Part shown: one piece after another, positions 1-7,788 of the stretch | How positions within the stretch are numbered: position 1 is the stretch's first letter | Layout of the letters: every line of letters starts with the position of its first letter | Notes under the pieces: model-generated | Databases searched by the model: none | Seen by the model: only the letters and a program-made list of their open reading frames with translations | What the model was told of the DNA's origin: nothing | Assembly (NCBI GenBank): GCA_903927005.1 | Contig: CAIYLH010000097.1 | Coordinates: forward strand, 1-64,000 | Reading direction: 5' to 3' | From: an uncultured Pseudomonadota bacterium | Lineage (GTDB): Bacteria > Pseudomonadota > Gammaproteobacteria > Steroidobacterales > Steroidobacteraceae | Length of the DNA stretch: 64,000 nucleotides | Position numbers and translations under genes: made by a program

Positions 1-55
1 ACTCCTCGCTGTGCCGCCGACGCGTACGCTTCACCGACACTTCTTTCTCGCTCAT
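1..55 (-). CDS. tnpA: IS66-type TnpA, N-terminal fragment
   Basis: Only the first 18 codons are in the window (MSEKEVSVKRTRRRHSEE). The run of Arg/Lys followed by RRHSEE is the usual start of the small helix-turn-helix accessory transposase of IS66 elements (TnpA/OrfA), which acts with TnpB and the DDE transposase TnpC. The gene points away from the nearby IS end, as expected. The rest of the element is beyond position 1. An IS3-type OrfA is the main alternative, because it begins with a similar basic segment. The GTAAGC terminus favours IS66. Confidence 0.55.
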   Translation of the reverse strand, partial: MSEKEVSVKRTRRRHSEE

Positions 56-60
56 GTACA

Positions 61-88
61 CGTGTCCACTTGTTTCTTAGTGGACACG
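61..88. repeat. Perfect 10-bp inverted repeat inside the IS66 leader
   Basis: CGTGTCCACT and AGTGGACACG form perfect 10-bp arms around an 8-base loop, directly upstream of the tnpA start. A second palindrome, CCGGAA-AAC-TTCCGG, is at 101-115. In an IS leader such hairpins can limit transposase expression by hiding the ribosome site or blocking read-through from outside. That role is inference. Confidence 0.7.
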
Positions 89-139
89 ATCATCCTCATC
101 CCGGAAAACTTCCGGTAGATGACTTCACCGGATGCTTAC

Positions 140-536
140 AGCGCAGTGCCGAAAAGTACGGCGCCGGGTATAAAGCGCATCGTCGCGATCACGCCCGCGT
201 TGGCAATCTTGCCGAGCGTGGAACTCCTTGATCATGTCGGCGCCGCAGCCAATTTTCTCTAGGGCTATTCGAACGCGATCTATTTTCTGTTCTTTGGTAC
301 GTAGAAAAATTCTGCTGTCCGAGACGCAATGCTCCGCAGTAGCCCGCACCGACGGATTCGCCGACGTACAAAAACATTCCAAACAGACGTCGTTTCTGCC
401 GCCCGAAACATTTTCGGCAATCCCGACGCGGCGTCAGCAGACACGCCGCGTTAAGCCACTTGTGTCCGTGTCCGAAATCCAGAGGGACCCTCCACATCCA
501 CCGCGACGCATCAATTCGTTCATCGCGGCAAACGCC
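140..536. other. Gene-free flank of the IS66 element
   Basis: No reading frame here looks like a protein with a start, a ribosome site and consistent composition. Two minus-strand frames contain short protein-like stretches (for example one around IFLRTKEQKIDRVRIALEKI) that run into different frames and end at the IS junction. This could be a decayed gene interrupted by the insertion. I could not assign a family. Confidence 0.4.
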
Positions 537-1448
537 TTAGCGAACGGACATTTGATCGACCATGTCATTGAGAGCGGCAACGACGCCGTCCAATTCCGGG
601 AACAGGCTGACTCCCGTGGGGCGATTTTTGATACCCGCCAACGTGGCCCCGCCAGCCCAAATTGGAATGCGGCGTGGCAGCAAACGCCTTAGATGCTTCA
701 GGGTCGGTAAAATATCGCGCGCTGGGTAAGCAGCACTGAAGGACAGAGCGACCGCGTCGACATTGTGAGAAGTCGCTGCCAGTTTCAGTTCGTTCAGCGG
801 AATATCTGATCCTAGGCTGACCGTCATTGCACCCTGCTCTGCCAAAACGGCCTCGATCATCAACAACCCGAGAAAATGATGCTCTCCGGGCGGAAGGGCC
901 ATCAATATCTTTGGAGCCCCGCGCTTTGGCTTTAGCCTTAAAATTTGCGCGTGAAAATAACGCTCTATGCAAAAGGAACAGAAGTGCTCGTGATGAATTT
1001 CCACGTCCCCGCGCGCCCATGCATCACCGAGGCCTTTCAGTAACGGGGCGACGACACTACGTGAAAACTGAAGTAGCGTTTTCTTCGCTCGCTTCTTTAC
1101 CAACAGTTTTAGAAATCCAGCCGAGTCTGCTTTCTTAAGCTGCTCGATGAGCTCGCTAGTTGATTCATCGTCGCATACCCGCGGAACCGAAAGGCTCACC
1201 GCGACGTGCAACTTCTCGAGTTCTTCAAGAGTCTTGCCTACGACATAACCGGGACGAAAACCGCCATCGAGCAAGCGTCTGACCAGACGAAGCCGGTTGA
1301 CGGTGTTGACCGAATAGCCCGGTTTTCCCTCAGCCGTGAATTCCAACGGCGGAAATTGAAAGCGCTGGCGCCACTTGCGCAATTGGTCCCTACCGAAGCC
1401 GGTTTCGCGTTCGATATCTGCCGACGCAACAAATAGCCTGGACTTCAT
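537..1448 (-). CDS. MerR-family regulator with cobalamin (B12)-binding domain, CarH/LitR/BluR-like
   Basis: This 303-residue protein has an N-terminal MerR winged helix (about residues 5-75), a helical bundle and a C-terminal B12-binding Rossmann domain (about 177-300). Two signatures of B12-dependent photoreceptors such as CarH are intact: W144-x9-E154-H155 in the helical bundle, and E189-x-H191-x-x-G194, where the His is the lower cobalt ligand. CarH proteins are repressors that bind adenosylcobalamin in the dark as a tetramer and leave DNA on blue/green light. The gene is divergent from a BLUF-domain gene, which recalls E. coli BluR (MerR) and its BLUF partner BluF. The B12-dependent reading is supported by motifs only; it could also sense cobalamin rather than light. 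Confidence 0.85.
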   Translation of the reverse strand: MKSRLFVASADIERETGFGRDQLRKWRQRFQFPPLEFTAEGKPGYSVNTVNRLRLVRRLLDGGFRPGYVVGKTLEELEKLHVAVSLSVPRVCDDESTSELIEQLKKADSAGFLKLLVKKRAKKTLLQFSRSVVAPLLKGLGDAWARGDVEIHHEHFCSFCIERYFHAQILRLKPKRGAPKILMALPPGEHHFLGLLMIEAVLAEQGAMTVSLGSDIPLNELKLAATSHNVDAVALSFSAAYPARDILPTLKHLRRLLPRRIPIWAGGATLAGIKNRPTGVSLFPELDGVVAALNDMVDQMSVR

Positions 1449-1636
1449 TCAGGACGAGCTTACTCAGAAATTATTCAGTTGTCCGCGCTAATTTGTCACG
1501 GACAATTTTTGTAATTTTGTCATTATCCGCGGCGAGTCTTTGGGGCTGTAGCCGTCGCCCCGGCATTTGAAGCAAGCCGACCCAGCATCGGGGGCCGCTT
1601 CGCTCAGTCTATAGGTCTAACGAAAGGCTGGATTTC
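1449..1636. promoter_or_regulatory. Shared divergent promoter region with candidate MerR operator
   Basis: This 188-bp gap separates the two divergent sensor genes and is AT-rich near the merR-like start. TTGTCCG (1479-1485) and CGGACAA (1499-1505) are perfect 7-bp inverted arms. TAATTTGTCA and TAATTTTGTCA form a direct repeat, the second copy beginning about 23 bases after the first. AATTTGTC-ACG-GACAATT within it is a near-palindrome of the kind MerR dimers bind. Autoregulation and control of the BLUF gene are inference. Confidence 0.5.
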
Positions 1637-2068
1637 ATGCACAACGGCAAATCTATCTGCTACGTGAGTGCCGCTATCAAGCCAATGGTCCAGCGGGAAC
1701 TGGAAAGTGTGCTCGAAATCACCCGGCCATTCAGCGAGAGTAATTCGGTAACGGGTGCTCTGCTTCACGACGACGGCAGCTTCTTTCACTATTTCGAAGG
1801 CCCGGCCGGTGGTGTTGATGCCTTCTATGCCGCCATCAAGACTGCCAGTTGGCATACCGGGATCATCGAGCTGCTGTGTGAGTCGATCACCAAGCGCTCG
1901 ATTCCAAAATGGTACATGGGGTCAACCGATGTACCGCGATCATCGCCGCTTTCGCTTAGATTGTCTGAGTGGAAGCAGCTGAAGCGGCACATCGATCGCG
2001 GTCACGACCAAAGCCCTAGCGTCACCCTGCTCAGAGTGAATCTGGAGAGAACAATACTTGCCTTTTAG
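1637..2068 (+). CDS. Stand-alone BLUF-domain protein with altered flavin-site residues
   Basis: The 143-residue protein is a short BLUF-type sensor (residues about 5-95) plus a 45-residue tail. BLUF domains bind FAD and respond to blue light through a Tyr-Gln-flavin network. Against PixD/Slr1694 the alignment is gap-free around the core: Tyr8 is kept (Y9 in CYVS), VTG matches ITG, and F..-x-EG matches FLQVLEG, but the key Gln50 is His51 (FFHYFEG). The flavin-contact Asn32 position is Ser33. The C-terminal W..MG motif is present (KWYMGS). Its neighbour is a MerR regulator, the partner type for E. coli BluF. It may be a BLUF with changed photochemistry or a non-photoactive adaptor. A GAAAGG ribosome site precedes the ATG. 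Confidence 0.8.
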   Translation: MHNGKSICYVSAAIKPMVQRELESVLEITRPFSESNSVTGALLHDDGSFFHYFEGPAGGVDAFYAAIKTASWHTGIIELLCESITKRSIPKWYMGSTDVPRSSPLSLRLSEWKQLKRHIDRGHDQSPSVTLLRVNLERTILAF

Positions 2069-2113
2069 GGGCACGGCTGCGTCGGTCAAGAGTTTATAGA
2101 GCAGTGAAAATTC

Positions 2114-2143
2114 CATTCTGGCGGGGTCTACTCACGCAGAATG
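2114..2143. repeat. Inverted repeat between convergent genes
   Basis: CATTCTG and CAGAATG are perfect 7-bp arms separated by 16 bases, between the convergent ends of the BLUF and response-regulator genes. The loop is long and no clear U-tract follows, so a bidirectional terminator role is only a possibility. Confidence 0.3.
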
Positions 2144-2322
2144 CAGCCGTCGACGCGCGTCGCGTGGTAAAACGCTGAAATTAGCGTCACGTACGCGCGT
2201 CAGCCATGGCACCGCGGCATGCTTTATTAAGCGGCTTTGGGACCAACAAGTGCGCAAGGAACTGCAGCAACGGGTGCTATATACCGACACGAGCCGACGA
2301 CTTCTAGGCTGATGGGCCTATG

Positions 2323-3123
2323 TCAGTGCTCGTCTCGGCTCTGAGTCGGAGCCCCTGGAAGCAAACGGTATCGAGGATCGAGTTCGCATCGCGCCGAGTC
2401 ACTGCGCTCAAGACGGCAACGCGAAGCGCACTCTGCAGCACAGCGTGCAAACTGGCCGGTGTGCAGCAACCCGAGCTTGCCGCGGATGCGCTGGCGATGG
2501 GACTCCACCGTCTTAGGTCGAATACTGAGCGCGCCGGCAATCGCGGGGCCGTTCAATCCGCGGCCGCTCAGCTGAAATATCTGAAACTCACGCGTCGTGA
2601 GAATATCGAGCGCGCAGTCAGGCGTCTGACGGGAATACGGCTCTGGCTTCAAGAAGCGCGTGTGATAGAGCGCCACAAGCGAGTCGCTAAGCGATAGATC
2701 CCCAACGCTCACCCGCTGAAGCGCCTGCAGGATTTCCGCTAACGACGCGGCCTTCATGACATAGCCGCGGGCGCCGGCGCGGAGCAATCGCTCGGCGTAC
2801 ATGCTCTCGTGACGCTTAGAGAGCACGAGAATAGCGATTGTTGGTGAGATTTCCAGGGCGAGCCTGATCAACTCAAAAGCATCCCCGTCACGTAGCTCCG
2901 TATCCGTCACCACGACATCGGGGCGCTGTTCACGAATGAACTCCAGCCCCTGAGCAACAGACGATGCTTCGCCACAGACAACGAACCCGGGTTGGTTGCT
3001 CAGGGCCTGCCGTAGGCCAGCGCGAACGACGGCCTGCTCGTCAATCAACAACACCCGGCGATGACTGACTGCCTGTGAAGCGACGCCCGCGAAATTCGGC
3101 GAGGGTGATGGGTTCAATTCCAT
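2323..3123 (-). CDS. NarL/FixJ-type response regulator (REC + LuxR HTH)
   Basis: This 266-residue protein has a receiver domain (about 22-140) and a LuxR-type helix-turn-helix (about 172-232). The receiver keeps the acidic pair D28/E29, phospho-acceptor D74 (VVTDTEL) and Lys124 (YVMKAA). The HTH is recognisable in LTTREFQIFQL through KTVESHRQRIRGKLGL. About 30 residues follow the usual end of the domain, rich in Arg, Cys and Ser, which may be a read-on after a C-terminal frameshift. No histidine kinase is adjacent, so the regulator is an orphan here. It converges on the BLUF gene; a functional link to the light-sensor pair is inferred from position only. Confidence 0.85.
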   Translation of the reverse strand: MELNPSPSPNFAGVASQAVSHRRVLLIDEQAVVRAGLRQALSNQPGFVVCGEASSVAQGLEFIREQRPDVVVTDTELRDGDAFELIRLALEISPTIAILVLSKRHESMYAERLLRAGARGYVMKAASLAEILQALQRVSVGDLSLSDSLVALYHTRFLKPEPYSRQTPDCALDILTTREFQIFQLSGRGLNGPAIAGALSIRPKTVESHRQRIRGKLGLLHTGQFARCAAECASRCRLERSDSARCELDPRYRLLPGAPTQSRDEH

Positions 3124-4081
3124 AGTGCTTTGGCTGAATGCCGAGGGCGAAACGAAGCGACGCGACGATGACGAGCGACCGACTACTGAAAGGCAGCGCT
3201 ACACCTTTTGCATTATTCGCTCTCAGGCGCCAAAGAACCACTAGCCGAGCTACGCCGAGTCGCTACGTTCATACGCATTTGTACCGGGCCGAGCTACGCC
3301 GTTTTGCAGGCAAGCGCCCTTGGGCAGTGGCGGGCAGGCGGTGGACAGTTTCGGCGCTGTCCTTGGCCACGTTCTTGGATCCATCAGTGGCCCGGTAATC
3401 GGGCCAGTCCGCACTAAGCGTGGGCCGCTCCGCGTAGCCGGAGTGGGCACGCGACCTTGAGAATTCGTGACGACAGACCACAACCCAGAGTGCGGCGCGG
3501 CGCGGTTCTGCAGATTTTACAGTGATGACGGGAAATGAACGTGCCGCTGAGCTTTCTCCAGACGCCGCGCGAGGGATCTCGCGGTTATAGCGGGCGCCGC
3601 AGATTATCTTCCTCGCCGGAGCCGTTGCAGGCAGCGGTCTGCTGCTGTCTTCACCTAAGACTAGGCTCGCTATGCTGTCGAACAGGCCGATCCCGGCCAC
3701 ACCTACTCTGATCGTCGTTGAGCCAGGACTTTGACCAAACATCTGCCCGATAGAAACGAACAGCCTTCCGCCTCGCTCGCTCGGCCTTCAGGGCGCCGCA
3801 TTACTGATGAACGCAGCAGGGGAGTTCTTTACCTCGGAAACACTGGGCGAACACCGTAATAGCTGGCGGAAGCCCGTTCTTCAAGGAACATGCGGTCAGC
3901 ACAACCAGAACGCCGTAAGTTCGCGCGAGGCGGCTGCCTCGTCTCTGTCGGAGGTCGCACTAACACCGCTAATAGCCCCGCCGCTTATGAGCCAGCTACA
4001 ACGGCGACCGTTATCGCCGTACTGAATATCACTGGCTGCCGTCGGCCAGCCGTGAAACGGGCCTTGAACCGCAATATCCGT
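3124..4081. other. 958-bp stretch without a supportable gene
   Basis: Six-frame ORFs here are short, overlap one another on both strands and have Arg/Ser/Ala-rich shadow composition; I accept none. The stretch contains a 14-bp direct repeat, GCCGAGCTACGCCG, at 3244-3257 and 3288-3301. Together with the IS end and the gaps further left it suggests a decayed or acquired segment. Confidence 0.5.
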
Positions 4082-5140
4082 TCAATCCGCCCGATTCTTC
4101 CGCTCAAGTGACAGCATCATGAGGATGAGCCAACTGAGCACCTCTGCAATGATCGCACCACTCCAGACGATGCCGATCACCCAGCCGAGTGCCGCGACCA
4201 GCAAACCGCCGGAGACGATCACATGAGACTTCAACCAAGTCATTTTCCAAATTGACACTTCGTCGTACGCCGTTTGCGCGGACTTGACGCTCTCGCCATT
4301 CATTGTCACGAGCGCCTGTGCACTGCTCTGCGCCTGGCCGGCGCTGCGATACACCCGATCGCCCTCACTAGCCGCTCGTTCTGCGCTCACGGCCGCTCCT
4401 GTAGCGTCGCCCAACGCCAAAAAGGCCTGCTTCAGACTCAGGCATCGGTCAGCTGTAAAGCCACTCCAAGACTCACACTTGGCGTCAATCTGAGTAGCTG
4501 TGTTTGCTGCTGCGCTCTTTGCGTTTTCCTCGCTGGTGGCGTCCAGCACGGCGTTCACTGCGCCGCCGAGATCAAGACCCTCGCCCGCCGCTTCGACGGC
4601 CGACTTCGCCTTCTCCTTCGCAACTGCACGCTTCGTACTATCAGCGCTTGCCCGATCGGCGTCAGCCTTGAGTCGATCGGCGTATCCGGGCTTGCCGGCA
4701 GCGTCTAGATCCTTTTGGGCGCTGTCGAGGGCAGCCTTGGCGCTATCCAACTCGTCGCGCAGCGGTTGCCTCGCGGCAATTTCTGCCTCCGGATACAAGG
4801 CGATCAGTGACGACGAAATGCCACCGGCAAGGACCAGAATAGCAAGCACAGCAATTACAAGATAATTGAAACGATTTGCTATATGCAGGACATGCTCGTG
4901 GGAGTTGATATACGGACGCTCGAGTTCGTCCGCTTTCTCGAACATCAGCATCGTGCGCTTGAGGAACTGAAACGGCACTGTAAAAAACGAAGCCGCAACG
5001 TTGCGCATTCCGGCCAATGCTGCGCGAGTATTCTCGCCTCCGAGCCAGCGAAGCACGCCCGCGATGACGATCAGAAAAACCGCGAGAACAATTAGGGGAT
5101 GCTCGCGAAATACCACAAAAAATCCAACTAACGACCCCAT
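4082..5140 (-). CDS. Inner-membrane protein with periplasmic coiled-coil domain, unknown function
   Basis: I do not recognise the family. The 352-residue product has two N-terminal hydrophobic segments (about 6-28 and 92-115), a long Ala/Lys/Asp/Glu-rich region (about 120-300) with coiled-coil-like spacing (DELDSAKAALDSAQKDLDAA), and one or two hydrophobic segments at the end (about 308-345). C221 and C230 could form a disulfide in the extra-membrane part. It starts at an ATG with a good AGGAGA ribosome site and a strongly AT-rich promoter. Length, composition and membrane ends fit an envelope scaffold or sensor, but nothing in the sequence shows a reaction. Its neighbours do not suggest an operon. 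Confidence 0.6.
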   Translation of the reverse strand: MGSLVGFFVVFREHPLIVLAVFLIVIAGVLRWLGGENTRAALAGMRNVAASFFTVPFQFLKRTMLMFEKADELERPYINSHEHVLHIANRFNYLVIAVLAILVLAGGISSSLIALYPEAEIAARQPLRDELDSAKAALDSAQKDLDAAGKPGYADRLKADADRASADSTKRAVAKEKAKSAVEAAGEGLDLGGAVNAVLDATSEENAKSAAANTATQIDAKCESWSGFTADRCLSLKQAFLALGDATGAAVSAERAASEGDRVYRSAGQAQSSAQALVTMNGESVKSAQTAYDEVSIWKMTWLKSHVIVSGGLLVAALGWVIGIVWSGAIIAEVLSWLILMMLSLERKNRAD

Positions 5141-5456
5141 AGCAGCTCTCCTGGTAACTTGCGCCGTTCAAACCGCCGGGCCGACGGATGAAATATTTTT
5201 GATCTAATTATATTTTTATCAAGGAACGCCCTCGCGGCGGTCAAGCTCTGATCCAACAGCTTGGCTGGTGCTTTACGCAACCTCCCCACTCAAGGTTAAG
5301 CCAGCCAAGCGCGTTCCAATACATGCTGAACGCCTGCACTGGATGAAAGGCGGCAAACATCGCACAGTTACAGATCGGACGCTCACCATATGCGCAGGAA
5401 GAGCGGAATGCTTCAAGGCGCACAAACAACAGCGCCTTATAAAAGTGACGCGCCGA
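5141..5456. promoter_or_regulatory. Intergenic region with AT-rich promoter and long hairpin
   Basis: On the minus strand a perfect TATAAT (5212-5207) lies in an AT-rich block, TTGATAAAAATATAATTAG, upstream of the 352-residue membrane gene and probably drives it. Further right, GCTTGGCTGG (5259-5268) and CCAGCCAAGC (5301-5310) are perfect 10-bp arms around 32 bases. That hairpin lies downstream of the Nramp-like gene and may end its transcript. No coding sequence is supported. Confidence 0.5.
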
Positions 5457-6740
5457 TTATAGGGTCGCTACCATCGCAACGACCGTCGCCGCCATTACGA
5501 GCGTCGCGACCCAGCCAAGCCACCGTAGTCGCGCGGGTATCACGAAGCTGCCCATGATGTCGCTGCGGGATGCCAGCATCATCATAACGACCATGATTGG
5601 GACCGCAATTACACCGTTCATGACTGCGCTCCAAAGCAGCGCGCGCATGGGATCGAGGTGCGTGAAGTTCAACACGACACCGCCAACCGTTGCGAACGCG
5701 ATGATGCCGTAGAACTTCTTTGCCTCGTGCAGCTTCATATCGAGGCCCGACTGCCAATCAAAACATTCCGTTACTGCATACGCTGCAGAACCGGCCAGTA
5801 CCGGCACTGCGAGCATGCCGGTACCGATGATACCGAGGCTGAATAACAGGAACGCCATTGATCCGCCCAGCGGACGAAGCGCCTCCGCCGCCTCAGCTGA
5901 CGTACGAATATCGGTAATCCCTGCCACATGCAGCGTCGCGGCGGTGCTCATGATGATGAAGAATGCAACGACGTTGGAGAAACCCATGCCCAGGAGCGTG
6001 TCCCAGCGAATCCGGCGTAAATGTCGCCGCGCCACCGCTGCCACATGGGGCAGTAGTTCAACGCCACCCTCTCGAACCGCGACCGTGCGCAGCGCCTCCA
6101 TTTCCTGGGCCGCCTGCCAAAAGAACAGGTACGGACTTATAGTCGTGCCAAACAGGGCAACGACGATTGTCACCGCGTCATGATCAAGCACGAAACGGGG
6201 TATCGCGACCTCGCGCAGAACCTCGGCCCAGTGCACGTGCACAGTGAAGATGACCGCGACGTAGGACAGCAATGTCAGCGTAAGCCACTTCAAGTAGCGC
6301 ACGTACGTTGCGTAACTCAGAAACACCTGCAGCATCAGGCACAACAGGCCAAAGGTTACAGAGTAGACATGCGCCGACCCGCCGAGCAGCAGCCGTAGGG
6401 CTTCTCCCATGGCCGCGATATCGGCAGCAATATTGATCGTGTTGGCAACTAGCAATAGCCCGACGATCGCGTACAGCACGCTGCGCGGGAAGGCCACCTT
6501 GATATTCGCGGCCAATCCGCGGCCCGTGATGCACCCGAGTCGGGCGCTGACCATCTGGATTCCGGCCATTAATGGGTAGGTAAAGACGACCGTCCACAAC
6601 ATGCTGTAGCCGAACTGGGCACCAGCCTGTGAATACGTCGCGATACCACTCGGATCATCGTCTGCGGCGCCCGTAATGAGCCCGGGACCGAGCTTCTTCA
6701 GTCGCGGGTCATTCGCGATGTTCTTCAGAAAGTTGACCAT
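5457..6740 (-). CDS. Nramp-related metal-ion transporter with non-canonical binding motifs
   Basis: This is an 11-12 helix inner-membrane carrier of the Nramp fold, which moves divalent metals with protons. The GPGLITGAADDDPSG segment (about 18-32) is the TM1 region and TTISPYLFFWQ the TM6 region. In classical Nramp proteins these read DPGN and MPH; here they read DPSG and SPY, so the metal-coordinating Asn and Met and the TM6 His are all replaced while the TM1 Asp is kept. That pattern marks an Nramp-related clade whose substrate cannot be read from sequence. The ORF can start 21 codons earlier, but the ATG at 6740 has a GGGGAT ribosome site and matches the usual N-terminus. No regulator is adjacent. 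Confidence 0.8.
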   Translation of the reverse strand: MVNFLKNIANDPRLKKLGPGLITGAADDDPSGIATYSQAGAQFGYSMLWTVVFTYPLMAGIQMVSARLGCITGRGLAANIKVAFPRSVLYAIVGLLLVANTINIAADIAAMGEALRLLLGGSAHVYSVTFGLLCLMLQVFLSYATYVRYLKWLTLTLLSYVAVIFTVHVHWAEVLREVAIPRFVLDHDAVTIVVALFGTTISPYLFFWQAAQEMEALRTVAVREGGVELLPHVAAVARRHLRRIRWDTLLGMGFSNVVAFFIIMSTAATLHVAGITDIRTSAEAAEALRPLGGSMAFLLFSLGIIGTGMLAVPVLAGSAAYAVTECFDWQSGLDMKLHEAKKFYGIIAFATVGGVVLNFTHLDPMRALLWSAVMNGVIAVPIMVVMMMLASRSDIMGSFVIPARLRWLGWVATLVMAATVVAMVATL

Positions 6741-7044
6741 CGCAACATCCCCATATGCAGGAACGGCAGGCTGACGCAGAACAGAACTCTCTATGCACAC
6801 CACGCGTTCGGTGGTCCCCCAGGGCGAACCTCGGCATGACCAAGTCGCGGAACAGCACCTGCCGTCTGGGCAACCGCTCGCACTATTTGCTCAGGCGGGC
6901 GGTTCACGCGACCCAAATCGCCTCTACATTAGATGCAAAAAGAACGCCGGGTAACGCGGCTCCTCGGACAGATGATCGCTTTCAGCGCGACGATTGTTCG
7001 TCCACGCGAGCGAGTCAAGCTACTCCCAGAACAGACGAGTTGCC
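6741..7044. other. Gap upstream of the Nramp-related gene
   Basis: About 300 bp between the start of the transporter and the end of the broken VOC gene. It must contain the transporter promoter, but I see no strong -35/-10 pair and no convincing small gene. Confidence 0.4.
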
Positions 7045-7519
7045 TCAGCCAACTGAACGAGCACGACGCCGCGACGGATATTTCGCACCAGGCATCCGCT
7101 CCGATTGATCGGGATCGGGGGGGCCCTTGAGCTCCACCATGTTGCCGTCCGGGTCGGTCAGATACATCGAAGGGCCATGGCCGAGCGCGCCGTAGCGGCG
7201 TCCGACGATGCCGGGCTTGACGCCCTTTCGCTGCAGGAATGCACCGATCTTCTTCTCGTCGAAGCTCTCCAGCTGCACACAGAAGTGATCGACATTACGA
7301 CGTTTCCGGCCTGCAGCAGCGCCACCTTTGGCGCCCTCGGCGCTTTCGACGTCAACAAGATCAATCAGTGCGGATCCCGCGCGGAGCTGGGTCAGCCCCA
7401 GCACAGGCAGTACTCTTTCAACAGTGCATCCAAGATGTGCGATACCAAGCAACCGCGCGCTTGACATCAGCCACCCGGAGCACGATGTGATCGAGTGCTT
7501 TTACTGCAATGACCGTCAT
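7045..7519 (-). pseudogene. VOC (glyoxalase/bleomycin-resistance fold) protein, frameshifted
   Basis: The ORF track lists a 140-residue protein starting at 7467, but its first dozen residues are out of register. In another minus-strand frame an ATG at 7519, after CAGGAGC, gives MTVIAVKALDHIVLRVADVKRAVAWYR, the usual VOC beginning. It then runs out of frame near 7453, while the listed frame continues LGCTVERVLPVLGLTQLRAG and keeps the metal-ligand region (VDHFCVQL, DPDGNMVELKG). Removing one base near TATCGCACATCTTGG would join them as WYRHLGC. So this is a single VOC gene with a one-base insertion, either real decay or a sequencing error. A 20-odd residue Arg/Pro-rich tail follows the normal end. 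Confidence 0.7.
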
Positions 7520-7788
7520 GTTCAAGCTCCTGAATATGCATGCTCTTGCAGCCCACTATGCCACAAGTGTGCCGTTAGTCGCCGGCAGGGAAAGATTCTG
7601 AACTAACTGAACGGGCTGCGCGCAATCACCCTGCGACCGTCTTGTCGGCGAGAAAGTCGCGGCGCGACGATCCGATCGATCACAGACAGTGATTAACGCA
7701 GGATATCGAATGCGACGACGGGCGCGCCGGCCGGAAGCGCCGACGTCGATTCAGCTCATGCATTCCAGCCGTGAGCAGGATGGAAAGC

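Larger units (their letters stand above)
1..139 (-). mobile_element. End of an IS66-family insertion sequence (partial)
   Basis: The window starts inside an insertion sequence. Reading leftwards from 139 the strand begins GTAAGCATCCGGTGAAGTC, which matches the GTAAGC start that I recall for IS66-family terminal inverted repeats. Some 80 bases inward lies an ATG opening a basic peptide typical of the small TnpA of IS66 elements. Two perfect palindromes sit between the end and that ATG. The other end, and hence the target duplication, lies outside the window, so the family call rests on one terminus and 18 residues. Confidence 0.6.

Noticed and set aside
125-692. ORFs across the IS66 junction and the MerR end
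   Set aside because: They cross the IS boundary or lie opposite the MerR gene; none has a clear start or family pattern.
3269-3742. 157-residue minus-strand ORF
   Set aside because: No start signal, no hydrophobic or motif pattern, and several competing ORFs on both strands.
5241-5429. 62-residue minus-strand ORF in the hairpin region
   Set aside because: It overlaps the long inverted repeat and shows no ribosome site or recognisable motif.
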